Assembly: GCF_017744695.1 (NCBI RefSeq)
Contig: NZ_JAGIAS010000005.1
Coordinates: 1 to 64,000, forward strand
Reading direction: 5' to 3'
Origin: Dyadobacter sp.
GTDB taxonomy: Bacteria; Bacteroidota; Bacteroidia; Cytophagales; Spirosomataceae
DNA: 64,000 nt
Part shown: piece after piece, positions 7,138-16,555 of the stretch
How the letters are laid out: each line of letters opens with the position of its first letter
How positions within the stretch are numbered: the stretch's first letter is position 1
The notes under the pieces: model-generated
Databases searched by the model: none
Seen by the model: only the letters and a program-made list of their open reading frames with translations
Told to the model about the DNA's origin: nothing
Made by a program: the position numbers and the translations under genes

Positions 7138-7737
7138 ATGTCAAACCTTTGCGCTTATTCCCTCGCCATTATGCCCCCGCCAATCATCGCTGAGGATGTT
7201 CGTGGTTTTAAACTAAACCTCCGAGACGCCATCGGTAAATCCTACGGCAGCGCCAACGCCGATGGCCACATTTCGCTGGACGGCTTCGACGCCGCAGAGG
7301 CTGATTACCCATTAATCCTCGCCGAATATACCAGGCTGATTTCCCCATTAACCCCTTTCCAACTCAATTTCTCCGGCTTCTCCGACTTCGACCGGGCCAA
7401 TTTCTCCGCATTTTACATCAAACCGACCGAAGATTCGTGCGACGCCATCCGTGAGCGCACGCAAGCGATCATGAAGGGTTTCGACAAGAAATTCAAAAAG
7501 CAGTACATGCAGAAGTGGGCCGACGAATCGAAAAACCCGCACATGTCCATCGGTCGCAGGCTCACGCAGGAGTGGATTGCATTGGCGTATTCGATCTTTA
7601 CGGAGTATGAAGCAGGCTTTCTATGCGAGTCGTTCGCGATCCGGAAGTACAACGAGAAGCGCCGGCAGTATGAAGTGATTGATACGATCCCGTTGCTGGG
7701 ACGATCAGCGATTGGTGAGCAGATTAGTTTGTTTTAA
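7138..7737 (+). CDS. 2'-5' RNA ligase family / 2H phosphoesterase
   Basis: 199 aa. Two H-x-S signatures of the 2H superfamily are present: GHISL (His44, Ser46) and PHMSIG (His135, Ser137), spaced as expected for the two lobes. Members act on 2'-5' or cyclic phosphodiester bonds in RNA or nucleotides; the substrate here is unknown. It follows the 64-aa gene by five bases and is probably cotranscribed with it. Together with RlaP at 0.9 kb this gives two candidate RNA-repair enzymes in the same stretch. Confidence 0.8.
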   Translation: MSNLCAYSLAIMPPPIIAEDVRGFKLNLRDAIGKSYGSANADGHISLDGFDAAEADYPLILAEYTRLISPLTPFQLNFSGFSDFDRANFSAFYIKPTEDSCDAIRERTQAIMKGFDKKFKKQYMQKWADESKNPHMSIGRRLTQEWIALAYSIFTEYEAGFLCESFAIRKYNEKRRQYEVIDTIPLLGRSAIGEQISLF

Positions 7738-7749
7738 TCTAACTGGTCA

Positions 7750-8046
7750 CTATACGTCGTGAGCGACGCTTTTCAAATATGGCTTTGCTCTGAGCATTTG
7801 AACATTGTCGTACTCTTCGACGACGGCCGTATCTTCTTTTGGTACAATACCCTGCGCGATCCATTGCAAGACTGTTTCGGTATTATCTATTCCAAATCTG
7901 CGGCAATATTCCTTAACTGTCACCCACTCGGTCATATCAACGGCCACTCCTTGCTGTAAAAGATATTCGCTGGTTTCTTTGATCGCGCGGTCGGCCTGCT
8001 GCATTAAATTGAGGACTCTTGCCCGGAATTCTTCTTTGGTTTCCAT
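7750..8046 (-). CDS. Small HTH-like (excisionase/MerR-like) protein
   Basis: 98 aa. The N-terminal third is helical (EFRARVLNLMQQADRAIKE). From about residue 37, MTEWVTVKEYCRRFGI and then TVLQWIAQGIVP fit a winged helix-turn-helix of the excisionase type, as found in small DNA-binding proteins that read a single site. No catalytic motif. It is the second gene of a two-gene unit with 8064-8216, 17 bp downstream of that stop. Its target is unknown. Confidence 0.6.
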   Translation of the reverse strand: METKEEFRARVLNLMQQADRAIKETSEYLLQQGVAVDMTEWVTVKEYCRRFGIDNTETVLQWIAQGIVPKEDTAVVEEYDNVQMLRAKPYLKSVAHDV

Positions 8047-8063
8047 ATCAAAAGTGTTTTATG

Positions 8064-8216
8064 TCAGGCACCCCGTTCGAGTTCGTTGATCAACTCTGTC
8101 AATAATAAAATTGTATCTAATATTTTGTCAACTTCTTCTCGTGAAAGCGACTCAGACTGGTCTTTAAGAGCCTGTTTTAGTGCAGCTCTCATCATTTTGA
8201 GTTCGAAGAGGGTCAT
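8064..8216 (-). CDS. 50-aa helical protein, first gene of a two-gene unit
   Basis: An open frame from ATG (8216) to TGA (8066-8064) reads MTLFELKMMRAALKQALK, ends in LTELINELERGA and has 50 residues. It is rich in Leu, Glu and Lys and predicted fully helical, so likely a small coiled coil. It sits 17 bp ahead of the HTH-like gene on the same strand. The pair has the size and order of a small regulator with a partner, or of phage-derived genes, but I recognise neither family. Confidence 0.5.
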   Translation of the reverse strand: MTLFELKMMRAALKQALKDQSESLSREEVDKILDTILLLTELINELERGA

Positions 8217-8415
8217 TGATTACCTATATCAAATTTACAAACTACGGTTCGACATAACAAGGCCTGCCGTTTATGAAGAACTTATTAGAGTTTGAAACTG
8301 ATTAGATTTCGTCTTATTGCTGCAAGGAAATGATCAAGAAGCCAATTATGATGATCAGCCGGTGGTTTAATTGCCAATGCCTTTGCGCCGCGAGCGCGTA
8401 TGCGCACATAAAACA

Positions 8416-8455
8416 CCAGTGGCAGGGAGTATAGCAATAACCTCCCTGCCACCGG
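8416..8455 (-). terminator. Terminator hairpin after the beta-propeller gene
   Basis: A 14-bp near-perfect stem (8416-8429 with 8442-8455, one mismatch) has a 12-base loop. It starts 13 bp beyond the stop codon of the large minus-strand gene at 8468. On the minus strand it runs into TGTTTTATG, a weak T-run. The remaining bases back to 8217 hold no gene I can support. Confidence 0.6.
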
Positions 8456-8467
8456 ATGTTTACCGAT

Positions 8468-10348
8468 TTACCGTTGACCTATGATCACCGGACTGCTGGT
8501 GATGCTACCGTCCGTTTTTGTGATCTGTAAAACATATAACCCGCCCAAAATGTGACTGGTTTGGATGACAGCTGTCGGGCGGGACGTTTGAAAAACTGCT
8601 TTACCCGTTTGATCCAGAAGTTTTAGAGAGGTAGTCGTCCTCAAAACGGCGTCGCTGAGGTGTAACCGGTCTGTGGCAGGGTTTGGATAAAACAATGCGT
8701 TTTGAGCGCCATCAAAGGTCAGCGCTTCAATTTTGCTGTATGCGAATGTACCGTCATTATCCACCATTTTGAGGCGATAGAGATTCTGGCCGGCGAGTGG
8801 TGACTTGTCAAAAATGTAATAGGGCGTGGTGACGCGGCTTTCGTTGGCGGCTTTTACCGTTTCAAGAGTTACCCAATTGCGTCCGTTGGCGCTTCGCTGG
8901 ATGTCGAAATGGCTTGAATTGGTTTCTTCGGTAGTGGTCCATTTCAAATGTGCCTGCCCTTCGTTTTGGTTTGCCGAAAAGCTGGCAAGTTTTACGGGCA
9001 GGGCGCTTTCGAGAGAGAAGCTGTACGCGGCGCCGGGATAGGCTAATGCATACGGGCCGCCATTGTGCTCCTGGACGGAACCTACAAGGATCAACGAGTC
9101 ATTTAATGCCACCGCATTTCCAAAATACTCATCGATATCTCTATCGGGGGCGTGAATTTTTGCTGTTTGCCCCCAATTTCTTATGCCGCCACGGTTTTCA
9201 GAAAAAACCCATGTTGCACCTGCATTTTTCACAGAGTCCTCGTTTTTGTAATCAAAACTTTCAGTATAGCCGCCTACTAAAACCGAACTTCCTTTAACGG
9301 CAACTGAAACGCCAAAATAGGAGGAATGATTTCTCACATTTGCGGTCAATGTCTTTTCTAGTCCCCATTGGTCAACGCCTCCATTGTCTTTGGAGAAAAG
9401 ATATGCGGCACCTACACCATAATCTGATGACTCAGTATTGATTCTCTCATTCGGAGAGCCTATGACAACCCGATCCCCATCGATAGAAATGCCGGAGCCG
9501 AAGGTTGCGTTTTCCATTTTAACCGGAGCGGTAAATTTTTTCACCAGCCCCCAATTATCTGCTCCGCCCTGGCTCTTTTTGTAAATGTAGGCAGAACCGG
9601 AGTGCTGGAGTGCCGGGCCAGTTCCCGAGTTATCGTCGGAATAAGCGCTTACGACCACGTATTCGCCGCTTATGGCTACTTTCCCGCCGAAAGAGCTGAA
9701 ACTATTTCCGGCTTGCGGAAGCAAAGTTGCCACAGGGCCCCAGGTGTTGGTTCCACCCGCATTTTTTTCAAATACGTAGGCTCTGGCCTCATAATATGCG
9801 CCGGCAACTATATGATCGCCGTCAATGGCCACGCTGCCGCCAAAGTATTCGTATTGTCGGTTGGGAGACGTAATTTTCTTAACGAATCCCCAATTCCCCG
9901 GGCCGCCCTGATCTTTCGCATACAAGTAAGCAGCGCCGGCACCTTGCACCGGGTTTTGTTCGTTGGCGTCAGTTTTGGATTCGGATCCGATGATCATGTA
10001 GTCGCCCTTGATGCAAACAGACCTCCCAAAATAGTTAAATGCGGCTCTGGTAGGAGGATAGATTTTTTTGATCTGCTTCCATGTACCGTGGTCGTTGAAG
10101 AACAGGTAGGCGGCGCCGGCCGACTCTAACGCAGGCTTGCCATCACCGGCACCATCGTCGACAAAGGCACCTATTACTGCATAATTTCCCGAAATGGAGA
10201 TATCATTTCCAAACGCGCCGAGTGTAGTCCTGTCATTTGCAACGACTTTCATTCCGGGCTGCCAATTCTGGCCGAAGGATACAGAGGCCGGTAAAATAAA
10301 TGATAAAAGGAAGAGAGGTCTTTTAAGTAGGTAGAAAAATGAATGCAT
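8468..10348 (-). CDS. Secreted FG-GAP-like beta-propeller protein with T9SS sorting domain
   Basis: 626 aa with an N-terminal signal sequence. Residues 30 to about 440 are seven or so repeats of the form YFG.SVAI.GD.IV.GA (FG-GAP/integrin-alpha-like blades), giving a calcium-binding-type propeller. A fibronectin-like segment, VKLASFSANQNEGQAHLKW, then leads to the C-terminal type IX secretion domain, which begins FYPNPATDRLHL and ends in a beta-strand. It should be exported through the T9SS and anchored or released. Role in adhesion is inference. It stands as a single transcription unit. Confidence 0.85.
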   Translation of the reverse strand: MHSFFYLLKRPLFLLSFILPASVSFGQNWQPGMKVVANDRTTLGAFGNDISISGNYAVIGAFVDDGAGDGKPALESAGAAYLFFNDHGTWKQIKKIYPPTRAAFNYFGRSVCIKGDYMIIGSESKTDANEQNPVQGAGAAYLYAKDQGGPGNWGFVKKITSPNRQYEYFGGSVAIDGDHIVAGAYYEARAYVFEKNAGGTNTWGPVATLLPQAGNSFSSFGGKVAISGEYVVVSAYSDDNSGTGPALQHSGSAYIYKKSQGGADNWGLVKKFTAPVKMENATFGSGISIDGDRVVIGSPNERINTESSDYGVGAAYLFSKDNGGVDQWGLEKTLTANVRNHSSYFGVSVAVKGSSVLVGGYTESFDYKNEDSVKNAGATWVFSENRGGIRNWGQTAKIHAPDRDIDEYFGNAVALNDSLILVGSVQEHNGGPYALAYPGAAYSFSLESALPVKLASFSANQNEGQAHLKWTTTEETNSSHFDIQRSANGRNWVTLETVKAANESRVTTPYYIFDKSPLAGQNLYRLKMVDNDGTFAYSKIEALTFDGAQNALFYPNPATDRLHLSDAVLRTTTSLKLLDQTGKAVFQTSRPTAVIQTSHILGGLYVLQITKTDGSITSSPVIIGQR

Positions 10349-10543
10349 ATTAAAACTTTAAAGATAGAGAGGTGAGTAAGTAACTGTTATTAAACTATCT
10401 GCAAATTAAGACAAAATTTCTGAGCTGGTGCAGTAACTAATTCCTTTTGATAATCGCCGGAATCCTCATGCACATTTTTTTTGTTGAAGAGCCTTGATTA
10501 TGCCTTGTTTTATGCCAGGTTAATTATTCAGGGCTGTATACAC

Positions 10544-11947
10544 ATGCTTTTCAACTCCCTTCACTTTATTGTTTTCTTTTTATTTGTTACGACTACTTAC
10601 TACACACTGCCCGGGCGCTGGCGTTGGTTTTCACTCCTGACGGCCAGCGCCTATTTTTATGCCTCGTTTATTCCCGCTTACCTGTTGCTGCTGGGTATTA
10701 TTATTGTTTTCGATTACCTGGCAGGAATTTGTATTGAATCGCTTTCGGGCAGGCTGCGGAGAGGAATGCTTGTGATGAGTATTTTAGCGAATGTCGGGTT
10801 TCTTTGCTTTTTCAAGTACTTCGATTTCCTGAATGCCAACGTTGCCGAAGTGCTTGGCTTTGCAGGAATCGGTTATACATCGGAGGCATTGACGGACTGG
10901 TATCCCGGACTTGCATTGCCGATCGGCCTGTCGTTTCACACATTTCAATCGATGAGCTATACCATCGAGGTGTACCGGGGAAATCAGCGAGCAGAGCGTC
11001 ATTTTGGTATCTATGCATTGTATGTGCTCTTTTACCCGCAACTGGTGGCAGGTCCGATCGAGCGCCCGCAGAATGTGTTGTGGCAGTTCAGGGAGCGGAT
11101 GGATTTCGACTGGGGCAATCTTCGGACGGGGCTGTGGTGGATGGTCTGGGGAATGTTCAAAAAAGTAGTGATCGCCGACAGGCTTGCATTGGTAACCGAT
11201 CCGATATTCGCCCATCCCGAGACACAGCATGCGGGCAGCCTGGCCATTGCCGCTGTGTTTTACAGTATCCAGATATACTGTGATTTTTCGGGTTACTCGG
11301 ACATTGCGCTGGGCGCGGCCAGAACCATGGGGTTCAGGTTGATGGTCAATTTTCGCTCGCCCTATTTTGCCCGCTCCATTGCCGAGTTCTGGCAGCGATG
11401 GCATATTTCACTCTCAACGTGGTTTCGCGATTATGTCTACATTCCGATGGGCGGTAATCGGTGTGGGAACATCCGGACTTATGCAAACCTGCTGATCGTC
11501 TTCCTGTTGAGCGGGTTATGGCACGGTGCCGACTGGAAATTCGTGGTATGGGGAGCGATCCACGGCGTACTGTTGATCTTCACGCGCGTAACGGGCGCAG
11601 GGGTATTTGATTTTGCACGCTGGCCAGGGTGGCTTCGAACAGCGCTTACCTTCACGGCGGTGACGCTCGCATGGATTTTCTTCCGCGCGCATAGCATAAG
11701 TGACGCGCTCCTGATCATGCGTACGCTGGCGACGCCTGCATTATGGGCTTTGCCTGTTCTACCGATCAGTAATGGTGAAACGGTTTTCAGCCTGATGCTG
11801 ATAGTGCTGTTATTTTCTAAGGAATATCTGCTTCCAGATTACGTACCTGCGCCGAAGTCATTCTGGCCGTCACTCGGCGTGGCAACCTTGCTATGTTATC
11901 TGTGGGGCGTGTTTGGGAGTAACCAATTCATTTACTTTCAGTTTTGA
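10544..11947 (+). CDS. MBOAT family O-acyltransferase (AlgI/DltB-like)
   Basis: 467 aa from the ATG at 10544; codons further upstream lack the family's N-terminal membrane helix. It is a polytopic membrane protein with the MBOAT hallmarks: FWQRWHISLS, and LSGLWHGADW whose His (about residue 327) is the catalytic histidine. Family members carry acyl groups across the membrane to modify exopolysaccharide or teichoic acids. The next gene, 3 bp on, encodes a membrane-anchored SGNH-like partner, the usual pairing for polysaccharide O-acetylation. No alginate genes are near, so the polysaccharide is unknown. Confidence 0.9.
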   Translation: MLFNSLHFIVFFLFVTTTYYTLPGRWRWFSLLTASAYFYASFIPAYLLLLGIIIVFDYLAGICIESLSGRLRRGMLVMSILANVGFLCFFKYFDFLNANVAEVLGFAGIGYTSEALTDWYPGLALPIGLSFHTFQSMSYTIEVYRGNQRAERHFGIYALYVLFYPQLVAGPIERPQNVLWQFRERMDFDWGNLRTGLWWMVWGMFKKVVIADRLALVTDPIFAHPETQHAGSLAIAAVFYSIQIYCDFSGYSDIALGAARTMGFRLMVNFRSPYFARSIAEFWQRWHISLSTWFRDYVYIPMGGNRCGNIRTYANLLIVFLLSGLWHGADWKFVVWGAIHGVLLIFTRVTGAGVFDFARWPGWLRTALTFTAVTLAWIFFRAHSISDALLIMRTLATPALWALPVLPISNGETVFSLMLIVLLFSKEYLLPDYVPAPKSFWPSLGVATLLCYLWGVFGSNQFIYFQF

Positions 11948-11950
11948 GTC

Positions 11951-12994
11951 ATGAAAATCCTGTCTTTTTGTTTGCGTATATCCATTATGGTGGTGTCTGG
12001 CGTGGTGCTCTGGATAGGCCTGTCGGACCGATTGCAACGTAAGTTACATACCCGCGGCTTCATACCGGACCAATACCGATTCGGCGACCTCTATAATATT
12101 TCCAATTTGAAACAATTCAAGGAAACACGATGGGTTAAAACCGACGGGTTAACCGATTGGGATAAGCCGGTGCACCGTTCAAAGAACGTTGATCTGTATA
12201 CGATAGGCGATAGCTTCACGACAATGGACACGAGTTACTACGCCGGTCGCCGTAACCGTCACATCTGGCTCGGTACCGAAGTGGATACCGTTTCGCTCGA
12301 TCCCGATGTGCATTCTATCCTCGTGATCGAGGTGATTGAGAGAACGATTCAGGAACGGCTCCGGGAAGATTATGCTGAACTTTATATCCGGCGTGGTTTT
12401 CAAATCCGGGGCAAATGCAGGAAGGTTCCCGTTGCTGTTGCCGAAGCCCGCGGGCTGTTTTGGGAAAATGCATTAAATCGCGAGATCAATCAACGCCTGG
12501 AATTTCTGCTTTTTAATTCGAATATGGCCCTGAAATGTAAGGAAATAAAAGCCGGGCTGATGTTATCATGGTTCGGTCGCACCCATCCGGGCTCGCTCAT
12601 CTCGCGCGACAGGCAATTCCTGTTCTACGAAATTGAAGCGGACCCGCGAAGCAGCTTGTCGCCTTTCACGCCGTTGGCCGACGCCGATATCGATAGTGTG
12701 GTAGTCAACATGAACCGGATTCGCGCGCACTATCTCGATGCGGGTTTCTCAGAAGTATATTTCTGTCTCATTCCGAATAAAGTGACCGTATGCGAACCGG
12801 CTCGCCACCCACATAACAACCAGATCCCGCGCATTGAACAAAACCCGCGCCTGAAAGCCCCGCTCCTGAAATTAGGCGACCAGCTCCGGTGCCATCCCGA
12901 ATGGTTTCATAAAAGCGACGGCCATTGGAATGCCAGCGGGAAGCGGTTATGGTTGAAGTATGTGAATGAAATGGTCGCGGTGTGGTCGCATTGA
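11951..12994 (+). CDS. Membrane-anchored SGNH-like protein, AlgJ/AlgX-type acetylation partner
   Basis: 347 aa: an N-terminal membrane anchor (residues 5-24), then a periplasmic domain. It has a GDSF motif (Gly86-Asp87-Ser88, nucleophile Ser88) and, near the C-terminus, SDGHWNASG, supplying the Asp and His of an SGNH triad. This matches the AlgJ/AlgX/DHHW group that transfers acetyl groups taken across by an MBOAT protein. It is cotranscribed with the MBOAT gene (3-bp gap). The sugar acceptor is not indicated. Confidence 0.75.
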   Translation: MKILSFCLRISIMVVSGVVLWIGLSDRLQRKLHTRGFIPDQYRFGDLYNISNLKQFKETRWVKTDGLTDWDKPVHRSKNVDLYTIGDSFTTMDTSYYAGRRNRHIWLGTEVDTVSLDPDVHSILVIEVIERTIQERLREDYAELYIRRGFQIRGKCRKVPVAVAEARGLFWENALNREINQRLEFLLFNSNMALKCKEIKAGLMLSWFGRTHPGSLISRDRQFLFYEIEADPRSSLSPFTPLADADIDSVVVNMNRIRAHYLDAGFSEVYFCLIPNKVTVCEPARHPHNNQIPRIEQNPRLKAPLLKLGDQLRCHPEWFHKSDGHWNASGKRLWLKYVNEMVAVWSH

Positions 12995-13018
12995 TATGCT
13001 GCAAATGCTGCGCACGCA

Positions 13019-13756
13019 CTATTTATACAACCGCTGGCAATTCTCGCAATAATAGCTCCGCCGCTTCGTAAGGCCGAGGTATTCCTTATGAAACGGGATG
13101 TTACACCGCGGGCAGATTTTCTTCGTGTGTGCCAGCCAGTGTTTCTTTAAAGTGAATTCCTTCTTCCATTCCAGGAAATCGAAGGCATAGTTTCGGGTTT
13201 CTTTGACCATTTCCTTCAATTTAGTATCGGGGATTTCACCGAGCGTACTGAGTGGGTGCGTCCGTATGCGGAAGAGGACTTCGTTTTTGATAATGTTACC
13301 GCTGCCGGCGAAAATGTCCTGGTCTAGCAGGGCGTCGCAAGCCAGCATTTTGGGCTTTGCCTTTAACTTTTTGAATGCAGCGGTCGGTTTCCAGTTTTCA
13401 GACATAATATCGGCCGACCAGTCGTAGATTTCATCGGCCGGCACCTCGATCAGCTTTATGGACGAGGTATAGAAATTCAATTCGTGTTTATCGAAAATCA
13501 GGCTGAGCCGCGGTGGTGTTTTCTTTTGCTCGTCGATGAGGTAGGAGCCAAAGAGCATGAAATGGATGCGGATGGTAAAATTCTTGAAGCAGATCAGGAA
13601 ATGTTTTCCCCACGACCGGAAATCGGTTACTTTCTCGCCGACCAGCCGGTCCTTATCGATTTTTGCATTGCCTTCTACATGGCGAACAGGCTTCCCTTTC
13701 AATCCCAGCTTCTCAACGGCTTCCCTCAAAATAACAATAGATGGTCCCTCGGGCAT
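13019..13756 (-). CDS. Fpg/Nei family DNA glycosylase-AP lyase
   Basis: 245 aa from the ATG at 13756. This start is chosen because family members need Pro2 as the catalytic N-terminus, and the protein then begins MPEGPSIVILRE (Pro2, Glu3). The C-terminus holds the zinc finger CPRCN with YYCENC, the DNA-binding element. The enzyme excises oxidised bases and cleaves the abasic site by beta/delta elimination. The sequence is closer to endonuclease VIII-like Nei than to MutM, but I cannot settle the base specificity. Confidence 0.85.
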   Translation of the reverse strand: MPEGPSIVILREAVEKLGLKGKPVRHVEGNAKIDKDRLVGEKVTDFRSWGKHFLICFKNFTIRIHFMLFGSYLIDEQKKTPPRLSLIFDKHELNFYTSSIKLIEVPADEIYDWSADIMSENWKPTAAFKKLKAKPKMLACDALLDQDIFAGSGNIIKNEVLFRIRTHPLSTLGEIPDTKLKEMVKETRNYAFDFLEWKKEFTLKKHWLAHTKKICPRCNIPFHKEYLGLTKRRSYYCENCQRLYK

Positions 13757-13893
13757 AATGTGTTTCGTTTTCAAGCACTGATGCTAAAAATGTGCCAGAG
13801 AAAGGAGGAAAGGGGTTTTGCCTTTTCCCTTCTCCCATTCCTCCCTCCTCTGGCATCATTCTTGTTGCAACGTCTCGAAAAACATCTTCAGTT

Positions 13894-14103
13894 ATGCGCA
13901 ATTTCATGATTACCATTGCTTCCACATCGGAAGAGAATATCTTGACTTTTGAAAGACACATTATCGAATCGGAGACTTATCCGAGCCGGTCGTATATCAC
14001 CAACGTCGTCAATCGCGGCGGGCCGGAACAAGCTCGCGAGGAGGTAATTTCGATCGTCGAGCTGAGCGATCAGGATGTGAAAGAATATGAAGGGGTCGGG
14101 TAG
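13894..14103 (+). CDS. Small protein of unknown function (69 aa)
   Basis: The frame from ATG 13894 (or 13906) encodes MRNFMITIASTSEENILTF and ends in SDQDVKEYEGVG, 69 aa. It is a hydrophilic, mixed alpha/beta small protein without signal or membrane segment. I do not recognise the family. An in-frame ATG at 13792 would add a proline-rich, poorly conserved-looking stretch that overlaps the upstream region of the glycosylase, so I reject it. The AI-2E transporter gene starts 46 bp downstream. Confidence 0.5.
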   Translation: MRNFMITIASTSEENILTFERHIIESETYPSRSYITNVVNRGGPEQAREEVISIVELSDQDVKEYEGVG

Positions 14104-14149
14104 AAGGGCCCCACACCGTAAGCCTTACTGATCATTACTGACACTTATT

Positions 14150-15313
14150 ATGGGATTATTTTTCAAAAGTCGCAAGCAGGAAACCGCTCCTGAATTGCCT
14201 GAATGGCTCTCCGCACGTGACGGTTTTCCCTTCTATATCAAAGCCCCGATGGTGCTCATAGGGCTATATTTGTTTTTCAATATTCTCAACCTGTTGCAGG
14301 AGATCATCGTCCCGTTTGCATTCGCCGGGCTGATAGCCGTGTTGCTTAATCCGGTTTATAACCGTTTTCAGAAATGGAAATTCAATAAGATCGTCGCGAT
14401 TGTGCTCACGATTTTCCTTGCTGTTCTCGTGGTAGGGGGGATCATGTTTTTCCTGTCGTCGCAGATTGTCCAGTTCGGTGATATGATCCCTCAACTCGAA
14501 AAAAAGACGATCAAACTGTTGGGGAATTTGCAGGAATGGCTTTCGTCCACATTCGGGATTTCGACAGAGAAGCAAATGGCCATGCTCGACGAAGCGATCA
14601 ATAACAGCCGTGCCTACGTGGGCAAGACGGTGAATACGCTTTTTGGTATTATCAGCTTTTTTATACTCATTCCGCTCTATATTTTCCTGCTGCTGTTTTA
14701 CAAGCCATTGATACTCAATTTTATATTTGAGGTTTTTGATGAGAATAATTCCGAACAGGTAGCTGAGATTTTGCAGGAAACCAAGGGTGCGGTGCAAAGC
14801 TATATTGTGGGGCTGATGATCGAAACGACGATTATCGCGACGCTGAACTCCATTGCATTGCTCATTTTGGGCGTACAATATGCGCTGTTGCTGGGCGTGA
14901 TCGGTGCGATCCTGAATCTGATCCCGTACATAGGCGGCATTATCGCTATTGCTTTGCCGGTACTCATTTCGTTCATCACAAAGGACGGATACACCACACC
15001 GTTACTGATCATCGGTGCCTATACGGTGATCCAGTTTCTGGATAACAACATCATCGTACCCCGCGTCGTGTCTTCCAAAGTATCAGTCAATGCATTGATT
15101 TCCATTCTGGTCGTATTGCTTGGCGGAACGCTTTGGGGCGTGAGCGGGATGTTCCTGTCGATCCCGTTCGTAGCGGTATTGAAAATCATTTTCGATCGTA
15201 TCGACGAGCTGAAACCATGGGGTAAGTTGCTGGGCGACACCATGCCCGATGATCCGCCCGCGAAGGTGGTGAATCCGAACGAGGCGGAGGATAAAGAGCG
15301 GACGTTGTTCTGA
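14150..15313 (+). CDS. AI-2E/PerM family membrane transporter
   Basis: 387 aa with about eight membrane segments. The conserved central part (GLMIETTIIATLNSIALLIL, then LIPYIGGIIAI and the LDNNIIVPRVVSSKVSVN signature) is typical of the AI-2E/PerM/YdiK family. These are predicted exporters or permeases of varied small solutes; some export autoinducer-2. The C-terminus is a charged cytoplasmic tail. It stands alone, ending 8 bp before a strong terminator. Confidence 0.9.
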   Translation: MGLFFKSRKQETAPELPEWLSARDGFPFYIKAPMVLIGLYLFFNILNLLQEIIVPFAFAGLIAVLLNPVYNRFQKWKFNKIVAIVLTIFLAVLVVGGIMFFLSSQIVQFGDMIPQLEKKTIKLLGNLQEWLSSTFGISTEKQMAMLDEAINNSRAYVGKTVNTLFGIISFFILIPLYIFLLLFYKPLILNFIFEVFDENNSEQVAEILQETKGAVQSYIVGLMIETTIIATLNSIALLILGVQYALLLGVIGAILNLIPYIGGIIAIALPVLISFITKDGYTTPLLIIGAYTVIQFLDNNIIVPRVVSSKVSVNALISILVVLLGGTLWGVSGMFLSIPFVAVLKIIFDRIDELKPWGKLLGDTMPDDPPAKVVNPNEAEDKERTLF

Positions 15314-15320
15314 AAATCAA

Positions 15321-15357
15321 ACCGACAGGCATTCGAGCGAATGCCTGCCGGTTTTTT
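15321..15357 (+). terminator. Intrinsic terminator after the AI-2E gene
   Basis: The stem ACCGACAGGCATTCG pairs with CGAATGCCTGCCGGT (14 of 15 bp) and is followed by six T on the plus strand. It lies between two converging genes and probably serves both. Confidence 0.85.
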
Positions 15358-15371
15358 AAGGAATATATTAA

Positions 15372-16385
15372 TCAATAATCCAGTTTTTTGATCGTGCCGT
15401 CGCCAAGGCTGAGGACGTAGAAGGTGCGGTCGCCCCAACGTTTGATATCGGTTGGTCTGTCAAGTCCGCTGAACAATACGGCTCCATCTTCGTTCAACAC
15501 CGAGCCAGTATTGGGTTTGAAACCCGGAGGATTGCCCGGGCCGCCGGGAGGCATCGTGAAATCGGCGTAATGCAACAGCAGCGGCTTGTTGTTGACGGTC
15601 AGCACCAGGTGGGTAAGCGTTGTAAAGCCCGATTTGTAAGGGACCATCACACCCGCAGTGTTCACTTTGTAGAGATTTGCCGAGCCCGGCGAGAATGGAA
15701 ACCCGGTGAGGCTGCTCAACACAAAGTGAGTACCGTCGAATACGATGCCGGTCGGAACAGGGTCCCTGTTAGGCGCAATGGGCGGAAATGTGGTGAACAT
15801 GTCCAGAATATGGTTGTTCTTATCCCGTTTGATCACGGCATTTGCCCCTGCATCGACAATGTAAAGGTGCCCGTCCGGCCCTTTGGTAAGCGCAAATGCA
15901 TTGGAGTTATTGTCAAACGTAAGGTTTTTGGTTGCCACAAATGCCCTGATATTTTCGGTAGTTAGCGTGGCCTTGTCTTTGGGTAAACTACCTGCCAGTA
16001 CGCTGGCCACATCTATCACATACAGTAAACCCTCCACGCCGTGGAGCAGGTATAATGTGCCGTTGTCATAATACAAGTGACTGATACCCTCTACATTACC
16101 CTGATTGACAACCGATGTGAAATTGGTAACGACCGTAGTTTTGGCACCTTGGGGCGTGATCATCACCAGTGCACCGTCGTTGTTGCCAGTACCGCCTTCG
16201 GTGACCCAGAAACGCCCCTGCTCGTCGATCACCATTCCAATGGGCGCACGCAGGCTGCTAACAAAGGGAGAAACACTGAATTGGGTAGGTTCGGGAACCG
16301 GTTCACCGTGGTCGGTACAGGCGTCGATGGCGACCAGGCCTGCCATCAATACAAATGCAATTAAAGAGAGGAAATGCTTTTTCAT
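15372..16385 (-). CDS. ScyD/ScyE family secreted protein
   Basis: 337 aa from the ATG at 16385, which gives a lipoprotein-like signal peptide (MKKHFLSLIAFVLMAGLVA and then IDAC). The upstream in-frame extension is not signal-like. The mature part is a six-bladed propeller with repeats such as GMVIDEQGRFWVTE and GPDGHLYIVDAG, matching the ScyD/ScyE family first seen in scytonemin clusters but widespread elsewhere. No scytonemin genes are near. Possible carbohydrate or lactone chemistry is not determined. Convergent with the AI-2E gene. Confidence 0.8.
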   Translation of the reverse strand: MKKHFLSLIAFVLMAGLVAIDACTDHGEPVPEPTQFSVSPFVSSLRAPIGMVIDEQGRFWVTEGGTGNNDGALVMITPQGAKTTVVTNFTSVVNQGNVEGISHLYYDNGTLYLLHGVEGLLYVIDVASVLAGSLPKDKATLTTENIRAFVATKNLTFDNNSNAFALTKGPDGHLYIVDAGANAVIKRDKNNHILDMFTTFPPIAPNRDPVPTGIVFDGTHFVLSSLTGFPFSPGSANLYKVNTAGVMVPYKSGFTTLTHLVLTVNNKPLLLHYADFTMPPGGPGNPPGFKPNTGSVLNEDGAVLFSGLDRPTDIKRWGDRTFYVLSLGDGTIKKLDY

Positions 16386-16555
16386 CGCGGTTGAGTTTTG
16401 AGTGAACAGTGCAGAATAGCAACAATGGTAGGAGTTGTGAGCAAAAGTAGGAGTTTGGCTTACTTTACTATTGTATAAATGCGTCATTGTCAATGGAATT
16501 GAGTAAGCGGTAAAGTTTGTAACTTGCGATCCATAAATCCACCACCAAACCGCTC

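Noticed and set aside
13713..13961. 82-codon minus-strand frame upstream of the glycosylase
   Set aside because: It overlaps both the glycosylase start and the 69-aa plus-strand gene and shows no domain.
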